A stretch of 64,000 bases of DNA from Clostridia bacterium (lineage in GTDB: Bacteria; Bacillota; Clostridia; Oscillospirales; Acutalibacteraceae). The notes under the pieces were generated by a model. The model saw only the letters and a list, made by a program, of their open reading frames with translations. It had not been told where the DNA came from and made no database searches. The translations under genes were made by a program, and so were the position numbers. This document shows positions 52,615-62,005 of the stretch, in pieces (within the stretch, counting starts at the first letter, position 1; the number at the start of each line of letters is the position of its first letter). Location: positions 1-64,000 of the forward strand of contig JAFVIF010000059.1 of the NCBI GenBank assembly GCA_017474125.1, written 5' to 3'.

Positions 52615-53805
52615 ATGAAAATCACCGACGTTAAAATTTATACCTTAGATGCCTTCAGAACAAACTGGGCATTTATTAAGGTTGAGACCGACGAGGGTCT
52701 ATACGGTTGGGGAGAAGCCTCCCTCGGAACCAATGAAAACGCTCTTGAGGGCATGGTTGCTGACCTTAAACGACTTATTGTTGGAAGAAATCCTTTGGAA
52801 ATCGAGAAAATGTGCTTTGAGGTTTACCGCGATATTTATTGGAAGGGCGGACCCGTTTTAATGTCTGCCATTAGCGGTATTGAAATTGCCCTTTGGGATA
52901 TTGCAGGAAAATTCTTTAATACCCCTACCTACAACCTTTTTGGCGGTAAAATGCGCGATAAGGTTAAAATGTATGCAAACGCTTGGTTCGTCGGCGCCCG
53001 CACCCCCGAAGAATTTGCTGCAAAGGCAAAGCGTACCGCTGAGCTTGGAATAAAGGCTTTAAAGTGGGATCCCTTTGGTGCTGCTCATATGACCATAAGC
53101 CGAGAACAGCTTCACAAAAGCGTTGATATTATCGGTGCTGTAAGAGAAGCGGTAGGGGATAACGTGGATTTGCTTATAGAGTGTCACGGTAGATTTAATC
53201 CTACCACCGCTATTGAAATTTCACGTGAAATAGAACAGTTTAAGCCTATGTTCATGGAAGAACCATGCGTCCCCGATAATATAGATTCCACCGCCTACGT
53301 TCGCGCACATTCCCGTGTGCCGGTTGCCGCAGGTGAAAGAGGCTATACCAAGTATGCCTTCCAGGAAATGTTCTCCAAAGACGCGGTAGACTATGCGCAG
53401 CCCGACGTTTTCCACACGGGCGGTCTTATGGAGGGTAAAAAAATTGCTGCAATGGCCGAGGCAAAACATATTATGGTATCTTATCATAATCCTTCAGGCC
53501 CTATTTCTAATGCCGCTATTCTTCAGCTTGCCGCTACCGTTCCCAATTTCTGCATCCATGAAATTATGCTGACCGACGGCTCTTTCAGAAAGAAAATTAC
53601 TAACGAAGAGGTTGTTTTTGAAGACGGTTATATTAAAATACCCGACAAGCCGGGTCTTGGCATTGATGTTAACATTGAAGAAGTATTAAAGCGCCCCTAT
53701 ACTCCAAGAAATTTACGTCATTATACAGGTGCGGTTACTGATATTCGCCCAAAAAATGATACCTTCTATTATTTCAAAGGATTAGAGGATAAAGTTTATG
53801 AATAA
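52615..53805 (+). CDS. D-galactonate dehydratase-like enolase-superfamily enzyme
   Basis: A 396-residue mandelate-racemase-group protein most like DgoD. The capping domain starts MKITDVKIYTL. Metal ligands are expected at Glu189 (IECHGRF), Glu215 (MEEP) and Glu241 (AAGERG), with catalytic His191 and His291 (SYHNPSGP); QPDVFHTGG near 259 and the end LGIDVNIEEV also match. In E. coli DgoD the first ligand is Asp in DFHGR; here it is Glu. Dehydration of an aldonate would give 2-keto-3-deoxy sugar acid. Related enzymes act on gluconate, mannonate or 3,6-anhydrogalactonate, so the substrate is open. Confidence 0.82.
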   Translation: MKITDVKIYTLDAFRTNWAFIKVETDEGLYGWGEASLGTNENALEGMVADLKRLIVGRNPLEIEKMCFEVYRDIYWKGGPVLMSAISGIEIALWDIAGKFFNTPTYNLFGGKMRDKVKMYANAWFVGARTPEEFAAKAKRTAELGIKALKWDPFGAAHMTISREQLHKSVDIIGAVREAVGDNVDLLIECHGRFNPTTAIEISREIEQFKPMFMEEPCVPDNIDSTAYVRAHSRVPVAAGERGYTKYAFQEMFSKDAVDYAQPDVFHTGGLMEGKKIAAMAEAKHIMVSYHNPSGPISNAAILQLAATVPNFCIHEIMLTDGSFRKKITNEEVVFEDGYIKIPDKPGLGIDVNIEEVLKRPYTPRNLRHYTGAVTDIRPKNDTFYYFKGLEDKVYE

Positions 53806-54448
53806 CCTTATTGACGAGCAAAAACTAATAGTAATTCTCAGAGGAATTCCCAAAGCAAAAACCGAAAAGGTTGCAAAGGCGCTTTATGAGGGCGGTGCAC
53901 GTGTAATAGAGGTCACCTTTAATCAAAGTGATAAAAATACTCTTGCTGATACGGCAGAAAAGATAAAAATAATAAGAGAGACTTTGGGAGATGATATTTT
54001 AGTTGGAGCGGGAACTGTTCTTAATAAGGCACAGGTTAAGGCCGCAAAGGAAGCAGGAGCAAGCTTTATACTTGCTCCAAATACCGATGTTGAGGTAATA
54101 AAATATACAAAAGAGCTTGGAATGCTTTCTATACCGGGCGCCTTTACCCCAAGTGAAATTATGACCGCATATAACGCAGGGGCTGATTACGTTAAGCTTT
54201 TCCCCATAACAAAAGATGATATAGGTTACCTTAAAAATATTGCCGCTCCTATATCCCACGTTCCGTTTATTTGTACGGGTGGTGTTAATCCTGATACCAT
54301 TGAACTATTTTTGAATAACGGTGCAGTTGCTCTCGGTACGGGTGCGTCTATTCTTAAAAAAGAACTTATTGAAAATGAAGATTATGCAGAAATTACACGT
54401 TTGACCAAACTGCATCTCGATAAAATTAAAGAGGCAAGGTCGCTTTAG
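53798..54448 (+). CDS. 2-keto-3-deoxy-6-phosphogluconate/galactonate aldolase
   Basis: A 216-residue class I aldolase of the KDPG/KDPGal family. The Schiff-base lysine is Lys133 in DYVKLFP, with VILRGIP at 12-18 supplying the phosphate-binding Arg, VIEVTFNQ near 37 the catalytic Glu, GAGTVL near 70 and STGGVNPD-like CTGGVNPDT near 163. It splits KDPG or KDPGal into pyruvate and glyceraldehyde 3-phosphate. It overlaps the dehydratase gene by 8 bases. A kinase that would phosphorylate the dehydratase product is not present in the window. A decayed second copy lies at 61779. Confidence 0.92.
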   Translation: MNNLIDEQKLIVILRGIPKAKTEKVAKALYEGGARVIEVTFNQSDKNTLADTAEKIKIIRETLGDDILVGAGTVLNKAQVKAAKEAGASFILAPNTDVEVIKYTKELGMLSIPGAFTPSEIMTAYNAGADYVKLFPITKDDIGYLKNIAAPISHVPFICTGGVNPDTIELFLNNGAVALGTGASILKKELIENEDYAEITRLTKLHLDKIKEARSL

Positions 54449-54490
54449 TTATTGAAAAATGTTGTAAAACGTTAATTAGGAGTATTTATC

Positions 54491-55324
54491 ATGAAAGAAT
54501 TTAAAGTGGAAAATCACGAGCCATCTATTTTGCCCGATGGTGAATGGAAGCTTGTTTGGGCTGATGAATTTGACGACGACTGCCTTGATAAAACTAAATG
54601 GGATTTCAGACAACATATGTTTCATAAAAAGCATCCTTGTTGGATAGAAGATGAAGGGCTTTCTTTTGAAAACAGTAATATTCATTTTAAACTTGTTGAA
54701 AAAGACGGAAAGTTTTATTCTTGTCAGCTCCAAACAGGTGAAAACTGGATGGATCGTCCAAGCGACGTTGAAAGATGGCCGATAGCAGAACTTAAAACGC
54801 CTAAATTTGAACATAAATTTGGTTATTATGAATGTCGCTGTAAACTTCAAAAAGGTGATAATTGGTGGAGCGCTTTCTGGCTTCAGTCTCCGACCATAGG
54901 CTGTCATATCGACGAGAAAAAAGCAGGTGTTGAGGTTGATATAATGGAGTCGTTTATAGGCGGCCACTATTCTCCCCATTATATACATTACGGCGGTTAC
55001 GGAAAAAACCATCAGTTTGCTACGACCTATCACGAACATGCATATTCGGGAATAAAGGGTATGAAAAAACTCAAAGAAGGTTGGCACGTATTTGGACTGC
55101 TTTGGGAGGAAGACGGATATACCTTCTTTATAGATGGTGTTCAGAACGGAAGGAAAATCACTGAGGTTGTCTCTCACGCAGATACCTTTATTCTTATCGG
55201 CACAGAGCCTAACGGTTATCGTGGCTATATACCGGGACACGTTAAAGACAATCCTCATTATAAAATTGTTGAAAACGATGAGTTTATTGTTGATTACGTA
55301 AGAGTTTTTGACAAAGTGAAGTAA
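54491..55324 (+). CDS. GH16-family glycoside hydrolase without signal peptide
   Basis: A 277-residue protein that is one GH16 beta-jelly-roll domain. It starts at the domain (WKLVWADEFDDDCLDKTKW, about residues 18-36) and has the catalytic motif Glu148-Val-Asp150-Ile-Met-Glu153, in which Glu148 is the nucleophile and Glu153 the acid/base. Conserved WWSAFWLQS lies near 119. GH16 enzymes cut beta-1,3, beta-1,4 or mixed glucans or galactans (laminarin, lichenan, agarose, porphyran, carrageenan). Most are secreted; this one has no export signal. The subfamily cannot be assigned by eye. Confidence 0.9.
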   Translation: MKEFKVENHEPSILPDGEWKLVWADEFDDDCLDKTKWDFRQHMFHKKHPCWIEDEGLSFENSNIHFKLVEKDGKFYSCQLQTGENWMDRPSDVERWPIAELKTPKFEHKFGYYECRCKLQKGDNWWSAFWLQSPTIGCHIDEKKAGVEVDIMESFIGGHYSPHYIHYGGYGKNHQFATTYHEHAYSGIKGMKKLKEGWHVFGLLWEEDGYTFFIDGVQNGRKITEVVSHADTFILIGTEPNGYRGYIPGHVKDNPHYKIVENDEFIVDYVRVFDKVK

Positions 55325-55368
55325 GCTAAAACATAAAGATACCTTTGTGTTAGAACGAGTGTGGAAAT

Positions 55369-56940
55369 ATGATTGATATAAATACGTTATCTTTAGAAGA
55401 AAAAATAAATCAGACTGTTGTATATTTAATGAAAAAAGACAAAAAAATTGATTACACACCAGGTGCGGCTTTTTTCTTTGGTCAGATTATTACTGACGCA
55501 GAAGATGGAAACGTTAAAGAACTGAGAGGATATATCAATGAACTTTATACGGAAGGCTGTATTCCGCCTCTCGTAACGTCTGATTTCGAAAACGGCTGCG
55601 GAAGCATGGTGAAATCTCTGACTCCTTTGCCGTATATGATGGCTTTAGGCGCTACAGGGGATCCAAAACTAGCCTATAATTATGGTAAAGCGACTGCGCT
55701 TGAGGCAAGATATATCGGAGCTAACTGGACTTTTTCGCCCGTTTGCGATCTGAATTTAAACCGAAGAAATCCACTTATAAACGTGAGAGGTTTAACCGAT
55801 GACACCGAACTTGCTTGTAGTATGTTACCTGAAGTTATTCGCGGTATGCAGGATGGTGGCATTGCTGCTTGCGCAAAGCATTTCCCCGGTGATGGTGTAG
55901 ATTATAGAGATCAGCATATTGTTACTACGGAAAATTCTCTTTCTATGGAGGAGTGGTGGAAAACATACGGAAAAACCTACAAGGCTTTTATAAAAAAGGG
56001 CGTAAAGTCAATTATGGCAGGTCATATAACTTTGCCTGATTTCCCACAGCAACTTATTGAAAAAGATTCTTTACCGCTTCCTGCAACCCTTAACAAGTCA
56101 CTAATAACCGACCTTCTTAAAGGTGAACTCGGTTTTGAGGGTATAGTTGTTACTGATGCTCTCGGTATGGGAGGATTTAAGGGTTGGTACGATAGCCGTG
56201 AGATTTCTGAAATAGAGTCCTTTAAAGCAGGCTGTGATATGATGCTTTGGCCAACAGAAAAATATAGAGAAAATCTTAAAAAAGCAATCCTCGACGGAGA
56301 CGTACCTATATCGCGCCTTGATGATGCTGTGACAAGAATTCTAAAGGTTAAAGAAGAATTAGGACTTTTGGATAAAAATTATCAACGTTTTAGAAAAATG
56401 ACAGAAGAAGAAAAAAGTTTTGTGAAGTCTGTTCAGGAAGAATGCAGTAATAAAAGTATTACTCTTATCAAAGATAAACTTTCGGCATTTCCGTTAAATG
56501 CTAAAAAAACCAAAAATATTGGTATTATAGCCATTAGTGAACATAATCCTGCTTTTGATGATGCCAAGGCACTAAAGACGGAATTTGAAAAGCGTGGGTT
56601 TAAGGTTGATTATCGGGAAAACGAGAAAGCGGATCAAGATTTTTTTGATAAAAACGACTTTGTAATTTGCGCGACTTTTTCACGACCTTTCCGACCGATT
56701 GGTTTTATTGATTATACGGGAATTCGTGCAAGTGCTATAGCCGCTTCCTTTGGACCTGACGGAGCCTTTGATAAACTAATTTTAGCAAGTTTTGGCTCAC
56801 CATACTTTTATAGACAATATTTTCCACGTGTGCAAACTGCAGTAAATTGTTATTCGATGCTTGCTTGTCAGGTTGAAGGTTTTGTGAAAACCGTATGCGG
56901 TGAAATTGAATTTACAGGTATTTCGCCTGTTAAAATATAG
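55369..56940 (+). CDS. GH3-family glycoside hydrolase without signal peptide
   Basis: A 523-residue GH3 enzyme. The first, TIM-barrel domain has LVTSDFENGCG near 67, the substrate-binding KHFPGDG (Lys170-His171) and the probable nucleophile Asp263 in VTDALGMGG. The KHFPGDGxxxxDQH form resembles the NagZ/beta-N-acetylhexosaminidase branch more than beta-glucosidases. The second, alpha/beta domain (about 360-520) is partly kept. It lacks a signal peptide. It follows GH16 by 44 bases with a weak ribosome site (GTGGAAAT). Confidence 0.87.
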   Translation: MIDINTLSLEEKINQTVVYLMKKDKKIDYTPGAAFFFGQIITDAEDGNVKELRGYINELYTEGCIPPLVTSDFENGCGSMVKSLTPLPYMMALGATGDPKLAYNYGKATALEARYIGANWTFSPVCDLNLNRRNPLINVRGLTDDTELACSMLPEVIRGMQDGGIAACAKHFPGDGVDYRDQHIVTTENSLSMEEWWKTYGKTYKAFIKKGVKSIMAGHITLPDFPQQLIEKDSLPLPATLNKSLITDLLKGELGFEGIVVTDALGMGGFKGWYDSREISEIESFKAGCDMMLWPTEKYRENLKKAILDGDVPISRLDDAVTRILKVKEELGLLDKNYQRFRKMTEEEKSFVKSVQEECSNKSITLIKDKLSAFPLNAKKTKNIGIIAISEHNPAFDDAKALKTEFEKRGFKVDYRENEKADQDFFDKNDFVICATFSRPFRPIGFIDYTGIRASAIAASFGPDGAFDKLILASFGSPYFYRQYFPRVQTAVNCYSMLACQVEGFVKTVCGEIEFTGISPVKI

Positions 56941-56978
56941 TGGAAGTTTCTAAAAAATCTAATTGTGAGGTAATTTAA

Positions 56979-59900
56979 ATGACTAAAATTGTGAAACGAA
57001 TAATTGCGTATTTGCTTATAATTGCAGTGATGGTTACGGCAATCAATTTAACGGCTTTCGTGGAGATTGAGGCAAGAGCAGAAACAGATGGTGTCGTAAA
57101 TACCGATAAATACTACGAATTCGATTTCAGCGCTGACAAGTTGTATTTGGATTATGAAAATCCAAATACAGAATCAGTAGGTTATGAATTTGATGCTTTT
57201 CAGTTGCAAAGTACAGGGAAACACGAAATTTCCGCTGCTGAATTTGGCGGCAAAGACGCTTTGCGAATACGCTCAATGGATAATAATACGAGAATACCAA
57301 CTATTATTCCGTTAAAGGAAGACGGTAGTCCGGTTGTTTTGGAAGCAGGTAAACAATATAAAATAGAATACGAAATGTATGTGACGCGTATTGCTAATAA
57401 CAATAATTATATGTGCTTTGCACCTTACGTTAAAGCAACTGGTGATTCGGCAAAATGGTCAAGCGCAACTTTTGGTGAATATGCTGCCAAAGACACTGAT
57501 GGGAATTTTCTTAAATATGAAAATAATACTTTGAATTACGGCGATAACGCTTTATATGTTGGTTCAACTTTAATGTCGAACGGCAAATCTTTAAAGCGTT
57601 CGGATTTTGGTGGCGAATCTTTTGAAGCATATACAAAATCAGGTAGTACGTTTACTTTAAAAGATGATATTTATTATCAATCCGTAAATAACGATGGTTA
57701 TGAATTAAGTGGAACTAAAACTGTTAATTTGGCAACGGATGACGTACTTAAAAATACGTATGGTGTAACAAAAAATGAAGACGGTAGTTATATGTATAAT
57801 GACGTTATTTATACTAATTTGCTTGGTATAGAATTACCTACGTCATATGCTCGTTGGATACAAGGTACTTCAGAATGGGAAGGTACAGATATTGCCAAAG
57901 GTGGCGACGGCAAATCATATTATAAATCGTATATTGAATTTTTTATAACAAAATTAGTGATTTATGAGACAAGCGAAAGTAGCGGCTATGGCTATTTAAA
58001 ACTCTATGATGACTATTCAAATACAGTAAACTACATAGCTGCACCTTTGGGTGAAGAATTTGTTTTGCCGGATATATCAAATAGAGCTTTGAATGAAAAT
58101 GCTAAATTTGTGGGTTGGTATGCCGATGAAGAACGTACTCAGCCGATTGCTTCTTTGACTGCAACTAACGAAATTCAGTCACTATATTCTGCTTGGTCAG
58201 GTGTTGAAGTTAGTGTAACGTTTATAGATGAAGTAAATAATACACGCAAAACTTTAACTGGTAAATCCGGTGAGGCTTTCGAGTATCCCGCAGATCCCGT
58301 TCCTCCAACTGATAAATGCTTTGACGGTTGGTTTACCTCTACTGACTATACAACCGAATATACTTTGGGAACATTTGGAAATGCGGATATGACTCTTTAT
58401 GCCGGATTTTCTGATTTTGATGCATTTAAAAGGGTTATAGATTACTCAAGCTATACTGTAAATAATAGAAAAAATTGTTGGAGTATGGAAACCGATAGTG
58501 AACCCTATCATACTATAGTAGATGATAGTAATGCAAGTGGAGGTAAGTATCTCAACTTCCATTGCACTTCCGGTGCAAGCGCTTGGCTTGGGAGTTATAC
58601 TCTTACGCTAACAAGCAGCGGAACATATAATATTACCGGAAGCGGTAACAATAACGTTAAATTTCCTAACAATACTACTTATAAAGTGACGGTAAGTATT
58701 CGCGTTAATAAGCTTTCGGGACGCGAAGGAACGTTTTTTGTAAGTTATGGTAAAACCTTTAACAGCGCTTTAAATGGCGATGGTAATCAGTATAAGGTTC
58801 TTAAAAACGGTATTAAGGAAAGCGAAGATTTCGTTAAGTATGAATTATTCTTTACAACTCCTGCTGAATATGTGGATACTAAAACCGGTTGCTTTATTGG
58901 TTTTACAGCAGGCGGTGGCGTAGAGTTTGATTATGATATTGATGATATTACTATCGAAAAGGTAGTTAATGTTGATACCTACGCTATTCAAAACGGAGAA
59001 CAAACGTTACTTAATTCTTCTTATTATATTCCGGGAGAATATGTAAATCTTCCTGTAAGCTTTAGCGAAGAAGTTTACAGTAGTGAAAATAATACCGCTA
59101 CTATAGATACTACAAACGTAGAAAATTGGTATGGTGACAGCACTCTTAAAAATTCTATAAATTATAGTGTAAGAGCAGGAAACAAAAATTCCAAATATTA
59201 TGCTAAGGCAGTAACTACTACTGATGAAATGGTTGAAAATCAAATTGGTTTTTGCGGTTTTGACCTTTATGAAGAGGATATTCTCGGTAACGGCATTATT
59301 ATAGATGACAACTTTGAAATTACCGATGAGGATTCCTTTACGGGTAAAAACAGTCTTAAAGCAAATTGTGACGGTCTTTTTGAAATCAGAAACAAAGATT
59401 ACTTTGCTATAAACAATCACACAACCTATCATATATCGTTTGCATATAAGGCAGATAAAGTATCAACCGTTTCTTTTGGTATCAGTGAAATATCTGATAC
59501 CGAAAACAGTATCATAAATCAAGTATGTAATCTTGAGGCTACTGATGAATGGAGAACATTAGAAATTGCCGTTACTGCGGATATTTCGAAATTGAATTCT
59601 CTTAAATCAGGAGTTACGTTTGTTGGAAAGATTAATACTGACGGTGTAGTTTATATAGATACAATCAAGGTATCGAGTGTCGTTGGCGTTGTTGGTACAG
59701 CTAAGCTTAAGGAAACAATTGAGCAACAGTATAATATTCAGGCATTACGCTTTATGATGGCGTACAAGGCTGACGAAAATTCTGATAAAATTTCTCTTTC
59801 GGGCAAGAAGTATAACGTTACCGAACGTGGTGTTCTTATTTCTGTTCCCTCGATTGCCGCTCAAAAAGATATTGTTGTTGAAAATATAGGCAGTGGCGTT

Positions 59901-61601
59901 TTCGTTTCAAAGAAAACTTCAAATTTTGATGAATGTTGGAGTTATAATTCTAAAACAGGAAACCTTATTTTCAGTACCTTTATTACCGGTTTTGAGGTAG
60001 AAGATACAAGAGAATTAGTTGTAAGAGGTTATGTGAAACTTTCCGATGGTAACATTTATTATAGTGATTTGGTAACAGCTAGTGTTTCTGCCATTACTGA
60101 AAACAGTCCACTAATAAACGATGATGCTGACATTGTTTCGGGTAAGATTAAGCATACCTCCGTTACCGATTCAACTGTAGTTGAAGCTTCCGGTTATGAA
60201 AGTACAGGAGATTATTATATCTATCTTCCCGAGGGAACTGAAATTAAAGGTGATGAGTTTGCGGTATATCAATATGACGTATTCTTTAAACTTAAAAGCG
60301 AAATAAGTCCTGACTACGTAAGTGAATATACTATGCAAAAAGGCGCCTACGTTCGTATTACTGCTAAAGGAAACATAAAAGACCTTATAATATATGTTCC
60401 TTGCGATGTGGCATTTTTGGTTGAAAAAGGAACAAGAGAATATCTTTCTACCGATGCTGAAATTCTTAAAATGAGTGATAATTTAAAAATAGTTAGTAAT
60501 GGTTCGGTAAATTATATTTTCGTGACCGACCTTCACCATTCTAAAAATGCATCAAACAGAGACTATATGATTCGTCAGATGAATACAGTTGTCAAACTTG
60601 CTAATGAAAATGATGCAATTGATTTTGTAATGGTGGGCGGTGATATTACTACCGGTATGTTTGCAACCAAGGAATTGGCGATTGAAAGTACCCAGGATAT
60701 ATTGAATCCCTTGAAAGAATGTAATAAGCCTGTACTTATCGCTTTCGGTAACCACGATGATAACTCCTATCACGTAGCTAGCGGTGATAAGGTTTATTAT
60801 CCCGAAAGAATAATCAGCGACTTAGATTGGAACAAGAACGTTATAGAAGAATACTGTCCTGATGCAATTGTAAAGGACAACGAATATGAAGATTCAAAAT
60901 ATTATTATTATGATATTCCCGAAAAGAAGACAAGAGTAATTGTTCTTGACGCAGTTGACTGCCGTAATCCTTACGACGAAAACGGTGTTATAACCGAACT
61001 GAATCCTCATCAGCCTGAAAGCAGTATTAATTCCCGCCATTATAAAACGGGATATTCCTATTGGGGCTATGATATTGAGCAAATTAAGTGGTTGGGCGAA
61101 GAGGCAATGACCGCCGAGGATGATTGGAATTACATATATATGTCTCATATGGGCATTGATGGTGCTACCAATGCGAGTGGCCATAATATGTTTGAGTCAG
61201 AGTACTTAAGAAAATTGATAGCGGCATTCCAGTATAAAAATGTGTACAATTATGATAACATCGGTACATTTGACTTTACCGCTACTACAGGTAAGATTAC
61301 AGTTATGAACTTTGGCCATACACATGCCGAGCTTACGCTTTATGATGAGGATATTGACCTTTGGCAGATTTCGACTGCTTGTGCTAATATAAGCCAGTAT
61401 TCCGGTGACGGTAACGTAACAAGACCTTCTGAGCAGATTGCGCTGTCAGGTTCCCTTAACGTTAAGAGTTATGCTTGGAAATGGTATTATCGTGCGCTTG
61501 GAAGTTCCAGTGAAAACTGTTTCGACGTTGTAAGCGCTGACGAAAATAGGGTTATAAAATATGGATTTGGTACAGGTAGTGATAGCGTAATGTACTATTA
61601 A
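56979..61601 (+). CDS. Large secreted multidomain metallophosphoesterase with InlB-type repeats
   Basis: A 1540-residue protein with a signal peptide (basic start, hydrophobic 8-28, likely cleavage near ARAE at 33-36). In order: a beta-rich, CBM-like N-terminal region (about 45-335); two InlB/Listeria-Bacteroides-type repeats (about 345-405 and 409-477, each with FVGWYAD- or FDGWFTS-type cores); two further beta-sandwich, carbohydrate-binding-like modules (about 480-665 and 760-905); and a calcineurin-like phosphoesterase domain. That domain has Asp1184-x-His1186, GGDI near 1225, Asn1258-His-Asp (GNHD), THMG-like SHMG near 1390 and GHTH (His1447, His1449). No sortase motif, dockerin or anchoring repeat was seen. 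It ends the glycosidase operon. Confidence 0.82.
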   Translation: MTKIVKRIIAYLLIIAVMVTAINLTAFVEIEARAETDGVVNTDKYYEFDFSADKLYLDYENPNTESVGYEFDAFQLQSTGKHEISAAEFGGKDALRIRSMDNNTRIPTIIPLKEDGSPVVLEAGKQYKIEYEMYVTRIANNNNYMCFAPYVKATGDSAKWSSATFGEYAAKDTDGNFLKYENNTLNYGDNALYVGSTLMSNGKSLKRSDFGGESFEAYTKSGSTFTLKDDIYYQSVNNDGYELSGTKTVNLATDDVLKNTYGVTKNEDGSYMYNDVIYTNLLGIELPTSYARWIQGTSEWEGTDIAKGGDGKSYYKSYIEFFITKLVIYETSESSGYGYLKLYDDYSNTVNYIAAPLGEEFVLPDISNRALNENAKFVGWYADEERTQPIASLTATNEIQSLYSAWSGVEVSVTFIDEVNNTRKTLTGKSGEAFEYPADPVPPTDKCFDGWFTSTDYTTEYTLGTFGNADMTLYAGFSDFDAFKRVIDYSSYTVNNRKNCWSMETDSEPYHTIVDDSNASGGKYLNFHCTSGASAWLGSYTLTLTSSGTYNITGSGNNNVKFPNNTTYKVTVSIRVNKLSGREGTFFVSYGKTFNSALNGDGNQYKVLKNGIKESEDFVKYELFFTTPAEYVDTKTGCFIGFTAGGGVEFDYDIDDITIEKVVNVDTYAIQNGEQTLLNSSYYIPGEYVNLPVSFSEEVYSSENNTATIDTTNVENWYGDSTLKNSINYSVRAGNKNSKYYAKAVTTTDEMVENQIGFCGFDLYEEDILGNGIIIDDNFEITDEDSFTGKNSLKANCDGLFEIRNKDYFAINNHTTYHISFAYKADKVSTVSFGISEISDTENSIINQVCNLEATDEWRTLEIAVTADISKLNSLKSGVTFVGKINTDGVVYIDTIKVSSVVGVVGTAKLKETIEQQYNIQALRFMMAYKADENSDKISLSGKKYNVTERGVLISVPSIAAQKDIVVENIGSGVFVSKKTSNFDECWSYNSKTGNLIFSTFITGFEVEDTRELVVRGYVKLSDGNIYYSDLVTASVSAITENSPLINDDADIVSGKIKHTSVTDSTVVEASGYESTGDYYIYLPEGTEIKGDEFAVYQYDVFFKLKSEISPDYVSEYTMQKGAYVRITAKGNIKDLIIYVPCDVAFLVEKGTREYLSTDAEILKMSDNLKIVSNGSVNYIFVTDLHHSKNASNRDYMIRQMNTVVKLANENDAIDFVMVGGDITTGMFATKELAIESTQDILNPLKECNKPVLIAFGNHDDNSYHVASGDKVYYPERIISDLDWNKNVIEEYCPDAIVKDNEYEDSKYYYYDIPEKKTRVIVLDAVDCRNPYDENGVITELNPHQPESSINSRHYKTGYSYWGYDIEQIKWLGEEAMTAEDDWNYIYMSHMGIDGATNASGHNMFESEYLRKLIAAFQYKNVYNYDNIGTFDFTATTGKITVMNFGHTHAELTLYDEDIDLWQISTACANISQYSGDGNVTRPSEQIALSGSLNVKSYAWKWYYRALGSSSENCFDVVSADENRVIKYGFGTGSDSVMYY

Positions 61602-61661
61602 AATATTGGTATTAAGTATCTTTATTACAACTCTCCTTTTGTACTAAGATGCTTTTATACA

Positions 61662-61698
61662 ACAGGGCATTTACTTTTTTGTAGATGCTCTGTTTTTT
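61662..61698 (+). terminator. Terminator of the glycosidase operon
   Basis: ACAGGGCAT (61662-61670) pairs with ATGCTCTGT (61685-61693), one G-U pair, followed by TTTTTT. Confidence 0.8.
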
Positions 61699-61778
61699 GT
61701 GTTAAAAAATACAAAAGTGAATGTTTTAAATTTACGTTATGTTTGTTTGGTATTATAATGAAGAAAAACATATTATAG

Positions 61779-61900
61779 GGTGTGGGCACGGGTATCTCGA
61801 TTCTAAATCTGAACTTATAGAAGCCGAAGATTATGCAGCAATAACCGAATTAACAAAGATTCACTTAGATAAAATTGAAGAGACAACAACTGTGAAGTAA
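61779..61900 (+). pseudogene. 3' remnant of a second KDPG/KDPGal aldolase
   Basis: From 61811 the frame reads ELIEAEDYAAITELTKIHL, then DKIEETTTVK and stop, clearly similar to the C-terminus of the intact aldolase at 53798 (ELIENEDYAEITRLTKLHL). Just upstream, GVGTGISIL in another frame matches the intact GTGASIL. One base is missing at the AAA run near 61806, so the remnant is also frameshifted. Upstream of 61779 no similarity remains. It is a degraded paralog, not a functional gene. Confidence 0.8.
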
Positions 61901-62005
61901 TAGTTTAAAGAATGTAAGAAATTATTTATAAAGTTTTCGTATTTTTTGAAAATAGAAATTTCACATAAGTAAATAGAAAATTTCTATTTTATAAAGTGAT
62001 TTTTT

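Noticed and set aside
54476..55459. A 327-codon minus-strand frame opposite the GH16 gene
   Set aside because: The translation is rich in Phe, Cys and Ile with no recognisable domain and lies fully antisense to a clear GH16 gene.
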